This document shows positions 6,184 to 9,918 of a stretch of 9,918 bases of DNA, piece after piece. The notes under the pieces are model-generated. The model was not told where the DNA came from and made no database searches. It worked only from the letters and a program-made list of their open reading frames with translations. Both the position numbers and the translations under genes were made by a program. Position 1 is the stretch's first letter. Each line of letters begins with the position of its first letter. Source of the stretch: an uncultured Alistipes sp. (lineage in GTDB: Bacteria; Bacteroidota; Bacteroidia; Bacteroidales; Rikenellaceae); assembly GCA_904502075.1 (NCBI GenBank), contig CAJGDL010000059.1, forward strand, positions 1 to 9,918, given 5' to 3'.

Positions 6184-7581
6184 TTACTTCTTATTTTTTA
6201 CAATCTGGGCCATCATTACCGCCTCACAGGCAAGCGTACCACCCACGAAGGCCTTACCCTCGCAGAGGGCCACACCGCGACGGATGGGCTCCAGCAGGTT
6301 AATCTCAAATTGCAGCGTATCGCCCGGAACGACCTTGCGCTTGAACTTCACGCCGTCGATCTTCATAAAGTAGGTCGAGTAGTTCTCGGGGTCGGGTACG
6401 GTGGCCAACACCATGATGCCCGAGCACTGGGCCATCGCCTCTACGATCAGTACACCCGGCATGACGGGCTCCTCGGGGAAGTGACCCACGAAGAAGGGCT
6501 CGTTCATGGTGACGTTCTTGATACCGGCCACCGAGTTCTCGTCCAGGTGGAAGATGCGGTCGATCAAAAGGAAGGGGGGACGGTGGGGTAGCAGGCGACG
6601 GATGGCGTTGATGTCGTAGATGGCCGGCTGGCGGCAGTCGTACTTGAAGCGGGGCTTCTCTCCGGCCTTGCGGATCGAGCTCTTCACTTGCTTCATGAAC
6701 TCCGTGTTGGCGAAGTGGCCCGGTCGGGTAGCCCATACGCGACCCTTGATGCGACGACCCAGCAGGGCGAAATCACCCAGCAAGTCGAGCAGTTTGTGGC
6801 GGGCGAGCTCGTTGTTGAAGCGCAACTCCAGGTTGTTCAAATAACCGCCCGTGATGCGAATATCCTCCTTGTTGAAGATCTGCTTCAGGTGGGCCAGCTG
6901 CTCGTCCGAGACGGGATTCTCCACCACCACGATGGCGTTGTCCAGGTCGCCACCCTTGATCAGGTTCATCTTCATCAGGGGCTCCAGCTCGTGCAGGAAG
7001 ACAAAGGTGCGGCAGGGGGAGATTTTGGCCGAGTAGTCATCGCCCGGGATGAAGGTGGCATATTGGTTGCCGATCACCTTCGAGTTGTAGTCCACATGGA
7101 CCGATACCGAGAACTCGTCGTCGGGGTAGAGGATGATGGCCACACCCTTTTCGGGGATTGTGTAGACCATCTTTTCGGTCACGCGGAAGTATTGGCGCTC
7201 GGCGGGCTGCTCTTCGAGTCCGGTCTCAAGGATGGTGGCGGCATATTCGCGTGCCGAGCCATCCATGATCGGGGTCTCGGGGGCATTGATCTCGATTTCG
7301 GCGTTATCCACGCCCAGGGTCCAGAGGGCGGACATGATGTGTTCGATGGTTGAAACGCGTACACCCTCCTTTTCGATGGTCGTACCGCGCGATGTGTCGG
7401 TAACATAGTCGCACAAGGCGGGGATTACGGGGGATCCCTCCAGATCCACTCGGCGGAATACGATGCCGGTATTGGGGGCTGCGGGCTTTACGGTCATCGT
7501 AACCTGAAGTCCCGTGTGCAGACCCTTGCCGGAGAAGGTCATCGGCGCTTTGATGGTTTGTTGTTTCAAAGGCATATTCAT
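6184..7581 (-). CDS. lpxC: Bifunctional LpxC deacetylase / FabZ dehydratase
   Basis: One 465-aa protein joins two enzymes. Residues 1-310 are LpxC, which removes the acetyl group from UDP-3-O-acyl-GlcNAc, the committed step of lipid A synthesis. Zinc ligands are H81 (STIEHIMSAL), H262 and D266 (RHKLLDLLGD), with catalytic E80 and H289 (RPGHFANTEF); NAPETPIMDGSA (99-110) is an LpxC block. Residues about 320-465 are FabZ, the 3-hydroxyacyl-ACP dehydratase, with LLPHRPPFLLIDRI (330-343) and the hot-dog active-site block VGHFPEEPVMPG then VLIVEAMAQ; the catalytic pair is H367 and E381. Both sets of key residues are intact, so both activities are expected. This fusion is known from Bacteroidota. 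The start is at MNMP; the third residue is an alternative start. lpxA follows after 6 nt. No lpxD lies upstream; a TonB-like gene diverges instead. Confidence 0.97.
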   Translation of the reverse strand: MNMPLKQQTIKAPMTFSGKGLHTGLQVTMTVKPAAPNTGIVFRRVDLEGSPVIPALCDYVTDTSRGTTIEKEGVRVSTIEHIMSALWTLGVDNAEIEINAPETPIMDGSAREYAATILETGLEEQPAERQYFRVTEKMVYTIPEKGVAIILYPDDEFSVSVHVDYNSKVIGNQYATFIPGDDYSAKISPCRTFVFLHELEPLMKMNLIKGGDLDNAIVVVENPVSDEQLAHLKQIFNKEDIRITGGYLNNLELRFNNELARHKLLDLLGDFALLGRRIKGRVWATRPGHFANTEFMKQVKSSIRKAGEKPRFKYDCRQPAIYDINAIRRLLPHRPPFLLIDRIFHLDENSVAGIKNVTMNEPFFVGHFPEEPVMPGVLIVEAMAQCSGIMVLATVPDPENYSTYFMKIDGVKFKRKVVPGDTLQFEINLLEPIRRGVALCEGKAFVGGTLACEAVMMAQIVKNKK

Positions 7582-7603
7582 GTTTTTTTATAAATTTAAT
7601 ATG

Positions 7604-7611
7604 CAAAGATA
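7604..7611 (-). promoter_or_regulatory. -7 element of the lpxC/fabZ-lpxA operon
   Basis: TATCTTTG on the minus strand matches TAnnTTTG, with the start site near 7597 and a short, very A/T-rich leader of about 15 nt before the ATG. The expected -33 position (about 7632-7635) has no TTTG and overlaps the -7 element of the divergent gene, so the two promoters are interleaved. Confidence 0.55.
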
Positions 7612-7632
7612 GTGATTTTCGGGGAAAAATCG

Positions 7633-7640
7633 TATTTTTG
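7633..7640 (+). promoter_or_regulatory. -7 element of the divergent TonB-like gene
   Basis: TATTTTTG matches TAnnTTTG on the plus strand. The start site would be near 7647, about 14 nt before the ATG at 7661. Its expected -33 position falls at about 7609-7612, on the -7 element of the lpxC/fabZ promoter, and holds no TTTG. A small 6-bp inverted pair (GATTTT at 7614-7619 with AAAATC at 7626-7631) lies between the two -7 boxes. Confidence 0.5.
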
Positions 7641-7660
7641 CGCAAAATAGTAGCACTTTC

Positions 7661-8461
7661 ATGGCAGAAATGCATCCCAATACCCCTCAGAGGCGGCCGC
7701 GCCTTCGTCTTCCGTTCGACAACAAACGCGAAGATGTGGGTGAATGGGCCTATGACCACCGCATCGGATTGTGTGTGACACTCATCGTCTACCTGGTCAT
7801 CGCCATCGCCTTTGTGGGGTCGAAGATCGTTGTCGGGGGGCGCGCCGTGGAGACCACGGTCTATATCGATCTCCATACATTGGCAGACCTTGAGGCCGAG
7901 CGCGATCGTTTGGAGCAGAAGGTGCGAGAGCAACAGCAGCAAGAGCAATTCGATTGGGACAAGGTGCAGAATATCACCTCGAACGAGAATGTGTTGGACG
8001 AAAATCTACGCACAGATCGAGGAAACCATGCATCGGAACTCAATGCCGAGGCTGCTGCCGCCGCCGAGCGGATGAGGGCCAACCGTGCCGCCTATGAGCA
8101 GGGGTTGGCCGAGGCCGAAGCGATTCGCCATCCCGGGGAGGCCGGAAGCGGAAACGACGAAAAACGCCAAGATACGAAGGTGGCCGGCTATGTTACGGTC
8201 CGTCTCGATGTGAAGAATCCTGTGCGCACGGCTCGTCACCTGGTGACTCCGGCCTACCAATGCGAGGGGGGTGGCGAGGTGGTTGTCGAGATCGAGGTGC
8301 GTTGCAATGGGCGGGTCTCGTCGGCGCGTGTCCTCTCGGGAGGGGACGACTATATGCGCGAAGTGGCCCTGCGTGCGGCCCGCTCCTCGACGGTCAATAT
8401 CGACAACAACGCCCCCGACCGCCAAAAGGGAACCATCACCTACATCTTCGTGCCGCAGTAG
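7661..8461 (+). CDS. TonB-like energy-transducer-type inner membrane protein
   Basis: A 266-aa protein with a TonB/TolA-type layout. A basic cytoplasmic N-terminus is followed by one span at about 36-56 (GLCVTLIVYLVIAIAFVGSK), then a long periplasmic part. Residues 73-155 are Glu/Gln/Ala-rich and probably coiled coil (DLEAERDRLEQKVREQQQQE at 76-95), where classical TonB has a proline-rich spacer. The C-terminal domain from about 200 (CEGGGEVVVEIEVRCNGRVS then SARVLSGG, ending GTITYIFVPQ) resembles the TonB C-terminal fold, with the usual GGxVxVxIxVxxNGxV beta pattern. Two cysteines, C201 and C215, lie in that domain and could pair. I infer that it links inner-membrane energy or structure to the outer membrane; no ExbB/ExbD gene is visible nearby. 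It diverges from the lpxC operon. The ATG at 7661 is preferred; the Met at codon 4 is possible. Confidence 0.75.
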   Translation: MAEMHPNTPQRRPRLRLPFDNKREDVGEWAYDHRIGLCVTLIVYLVIAIAFVGSKIVVGGRAVETTVYIDLHTLADLEAERDRLEQKVREQQQQEQFDWDKVQNITSNENVLDENLRTDRGNHASELNAEAAAAAERMRANRAAYEQGLAEAEAIRHPGEAGSGNDEKRQDTKVAGYVTVRLDVKNPVRTARHLVTPAYQCEGGGEVVVEIEVRCNGRVSSARVLSGGDDYMREVALRAARSSTVNIDNNAPDRQKGTITYIFVPQ

Positions 8462-8519
8462 CATCTTAAGATATGGGGTGGTGAAGACTTGAATGTTTGA
8501 ATTTGAACTTGACCAATAG

Positions 8520-8900
8520 ATGAAACTTTGGCGACTCATACTGCCGGTACTCTTGTTCGGGGCTCTTTGGGGAGGCTCGACGGAGGAGTCGTCGTCTGTG
8601 GTGCCGACCCTTCGCGCTTCGGCCTATGCCTCCGAAATGGAGGAGGCCTTCGTGGCGGTGTGTGAACACATCGGCAGCATGCCTTGTGAGTTGCCCCTCC
8701 TTCGTACCTCGGTCGGGGTGGAGTGGGGAGGCTCCTCGCGCACCCTTTCCGTGCGTCCATGCAAGTGGGCGAAGATCGAAGGGGGAGTGCGGGCTCGAGG
8801 CGGTTGGTCGCCGGCGGTGGCCGGTTCGTATCATTTGGCGTTCTTTGCCGAACCAAGACCCTTGGAGCGACTCCGAGTCTTGCGACGGCTTCGTATTTAG
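8520..8900 (+). CDS. Small exported protein, unknown
   Basis: A 126-aa frame that begins with a signal-peptide-like segment (MKLWRLILPVLLFGALWGGS), which would be cut near residue 20-25. The mature part is polar, with two cysteines in its first half (C48 and C56), a segment SPAVAGSYHLAFFAEPRPLE (97-116), and a strongly basic end (RLRVLRRLRI). I do not recognise it. It lies 58 nt after the TonB-like gene on the same strand with no terminator between, so co-transcription is plausible. Overlapping frames are also open here, and one long alternative runs from 8626 past the next gene's start. The clean signal peptide and ATG make this frame the best one. A frameshift near the 3' end cannot be excluded, as the last 10-15 codons look less protein-like. 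Confidence 0.55.
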   Translation: MKLWRLILPVLLFGALWGGSTEESSSVVPTLRASAYASEMEEAFVAVCEHIGSMPCELPLLRTSVGVEWGGSSRTLSVRPCKWAKIEGGVRARGGWSPAVAGSYHLAFFAEPRPLERLRVLRRLRI

Positions 8901-9044
8901 TGGTTTTGGTGCTATGGATCCGATGGGGGAGGGCTCCTTTGTCGGTTCCGGGTTTATGCCTTTGACCTTTCAAAGACCCCTCTTGGCCTTTCGCGGCTCA
9001 AGAGAAGAAAAACAAAAACAAAACCACCTTAAATACGAAAGATT
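8901..9044. other. 144-nt intergenic stretch
   Basis: I see no convincing gene, terminator or promoter here. The last 45 nt become rich in A (AGAAAAACAAAAACAAAACC), typical of a Bacteroidota translation leader. TTTATGCCTTTGAC near 8949-8962 vaguely resembles a -7 region but has the wrong spacing. Confidence 0.5.
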
Positions 9045-9542
9045 ATGGATAAAAAAGAGATGGGGATGGCCCTTTGCGCCCTCTCCAACAAAGAGATTGT
9101 TATTCGACGTAAACCCCTCACGGCCCCTTTGCTGTTCTTGGCAGCGGGCTTTTTCCTGCTCGCTTTGGCTCTTTGGCAGGGAGAGGCGATGGCCGAGAAC
9201 CTGAGCTTCGGCTTCACGGTCATGGGTTGGGGAGCCATCATCGCGGGGGCGGGCGTGGTGCTCCGTCGCTGTTTTGGCGACGAGGGGGCACCCTATGAGC
9301 TCCGCACGAAGAGCTATCTGCGCTATGAGGAGCTCTACTTCCCCAAGGAGCAGATGCGCGAGGTGATGGGTTGGTGTGCGCGTGGCGAGGTCGAGAAGTT
9401 GAGGGAGCAGGCCGGAGGTGTTCCGGCGGTAGTGGCAGTCCTCTACACCTCGAAAGACGGTTCGATTTGCGCCTGCCGTCCCTTTGAGTATGTAGAGTTG
9501 GAGTATCGTCCGCTGGCCGATCTGCGACTCTTTCGTCGGTAG
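9045..9542 (+). CDS. Two-span membrane protein, unknown
   Basis: A 165-aa protein with two hydrophobic spans near 26-45 (TAPLLFLAAGFFLLALALWQ) and 55-75 (FGFTVMGWGAIIAGAGVVLR). A cytoplasmic-type soluble tail of about 90 residues follows, containing RTKSYLRYEELYFPKEQMRE (87-106) and AVVAVLYTSKDGSICACRPF (128-147). I do not recognise a family. The N-terminus before the first span is short and charged with no signal peptide, so both ends should be cytoplasmic. The ATG at 9045 follows an A-rich leader. It stands alone between a 144-nt gap and a stem-loop, ahead of an antiporter gene; no functional link can be shown. Confidence 0.75.
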   Translation: MDKKEMGMALCALSNKEIVIRRKPLTAPLLFLAAGFFLLALALWQGEAMAENLSFGFTVMGWGAIIAGAGVVLRRCFGDEGAPYELRTKSYLRYEELYFPKEQMREVMGWCARGEVEKLREQAGGVPAVVAVLYTSKDGSICACRPFEYVELEYRPLADLRLFRR

Positions 9543-9562
9543 GAGAAGATAGTCAAGAAACA

Positions 9563-9584
9563 GCGGTCGGGAGGTGCCGACCGC
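9563..9584 (+). repeat. Intergenic stem-loop after the two-span protein gene
   Basis: GCGGTCGG pairs exactly with CCGACCGC around a 6-nt loop, 20 nt past the stop codon. It is G/C-rich but followed by CCTTAAATAA instead of a T-tract, so it is a poor intrinsic terminator. It may stabilise the 3' end of the upstream message or act as an imperfect terminator. Confidence 0.5.
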
Positions 9585-9608
9585 CCTTAAATAACAAAGT
9601 AAGGAAAG

Positions 9609-9918
9609 ATGATAGAGATCAGTAGTGAAAATTTTGTGTTGGTGGGAGCAATCCTACTCTTTATTGCCGTGATGGCCGGTAAGGTGGCCTATCGTTTCGG
9701 TGCGCCCTCGTTGCTCCTTTTCCTGGGCGTGGGTATGCTCTTCAGCGGCTTGGGTGTCATTTCGTTCAACTCGTTTGAGATGACCCAATTTATCGGAATG
9801 GTGGCCCTCTGTGTGATTCTTTTCACGGGAGGTATGGAGACCAAGTACTCACAGATTCGTCCGGTTATTGCACCGGGAGTGGTCCTTGCGACCTTGGGAG
9901 TCTTGCTCACGGCCCTCA
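9609..9918 (+). CDS. Potassium/proton antiporter, CPA1 type, N-terminal part (partial)
   Basis: The first 103 codons of a polytopic membrane protein that continues past the window. The N-terminus shows the pattern of bacterial potassium/proton antiporters of the CPA1 (NhaP2/CvrA-like) group: a first span (VLVGAILLFIAVMAGKVAYR), then FGAPSLLLFLGVGMLFSG, then QFIGMVALCVILFTGGMETK, and IRPVIAPGVVLATLGVLLTA. The last two match the family's FIGMVAL...LFxGGM(D/E)T and RPxxxPGxxLxTxGV blocks. Such proteins exchange cytoplasmic K+ for H+ across the inner membrane and often end in regulatory TrkA_C domains, which would lie outside the window. The ATG at 9609 is preceded by AAGGAAAG, one of the few purine-rich sites here that could act as a weak ribosome-binding site. 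The subfamily assignment rests on the N-terminus alone. Confidence 0.85.
   Translation, partial: MIEISSENFVLVGAILLFIAVMAGKVAYRFGAPSLLLFLGVGMLFSGLGVISFNSFEMTQFIGMVALCVILFTGGMETKYSQIRPVIAPGVVLATLGVLLTAL

Noticed and set aside
6688..7353. 221-aa plus-strand open frame opposite lpxC
   Set aside because: It is a shadow of the LpxC domain, whose catalytic residues are all on the minus strand.
7304..7948. 214-aa minus-strand open frame spanning the lpxC start and the divergent promoter region
   Set aside because: It crosses two genes and both promoter elements and has no protein-like features.
8626..9204. 192-aa plus-strand frame overlapping the exported protein and the two-span protein genes
   Set aside because: It has no signal, domain or sensible composition, and overlaps two better-supported genes in another frame; retained only as a hint of a possible frameshift.

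Overview
The window looks like chromosomal core sequence from a GC-rich member of the Bacteroidota, plausibly an Alistipes/Rikenellaceae-type gut anaerobe. Four things point there. LpxC and FabZ are fused into one protein, which is characteristic of this phylum. Promoter-like motifs fit the Bacteroidota pattern (TTTG, about 20 bp, TAnnTTTG). Shine-Dalgarno sequences are nearly absent, and start codons follow A/T-rich leaders. One regulator is an AraC-type protein with a polytopic membrane half. The genus is an inference from overall style, not shown by the sequence.

Layout. Positions 1-2668 (minus strand) hold a transcription/translation operon read in the order rimP, nusA, infB; infB runs off the left edge. 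It has a good promoter at 2637-2668 and a perfect 9-bp hairpin in the rimP leader. Positions 2679-4107 (minus) hold two unrecognised membrane-protein genes (359 aa and 75 aa) closed by a strong terminator at 2679-2718. Positions 4192-5250 (minus) encode a regulator with about seven membrane spans and a C-terminal AraC-type DNA-binding domain. Between this regulator and the 359-aa gene lie two perfect 16-bp direct repeats on a 20-bp period, placed against a promoter that lacks a -33 box. Positions 5344-7611 (minus) hold the lipid A operon lpxC/fabZ-lpxA with its promoter and terminator. From 7633 onward genes run on the plus strand: a TonB-like inner-membrane protein with a coiled-coil-like linker, a small exported protein, a two-span membrane protein, and the start of a CPA1-type potassium/proton antiporter that leaves the window at the right.

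How the genes work together. RimP matures the 30S subunit, NusA controls elongation and termination, and IF-2 starts translation. LpxA makes the first committed acyl transfer of lipid A and LpxC the deacetylation after it. FabZ sends the same 3-hydroxyacyl-ACP pool toward fatty acid elongation, so this operon sits at the branch between phospholipid and lipid A supply. The divergent plus-strand cluster is mostly envelope proteins.

I see no mobile element, CRISPR array, tRNA or rRNA, and no gene-free stretch above 300 bases. No plainly new multi-gene system is present. The best candidate for something undescribed is the membrane-bound AraC-type regulator, its tandem-repeat operator-like site, and the unknown two-gene membrane operon just downstream.
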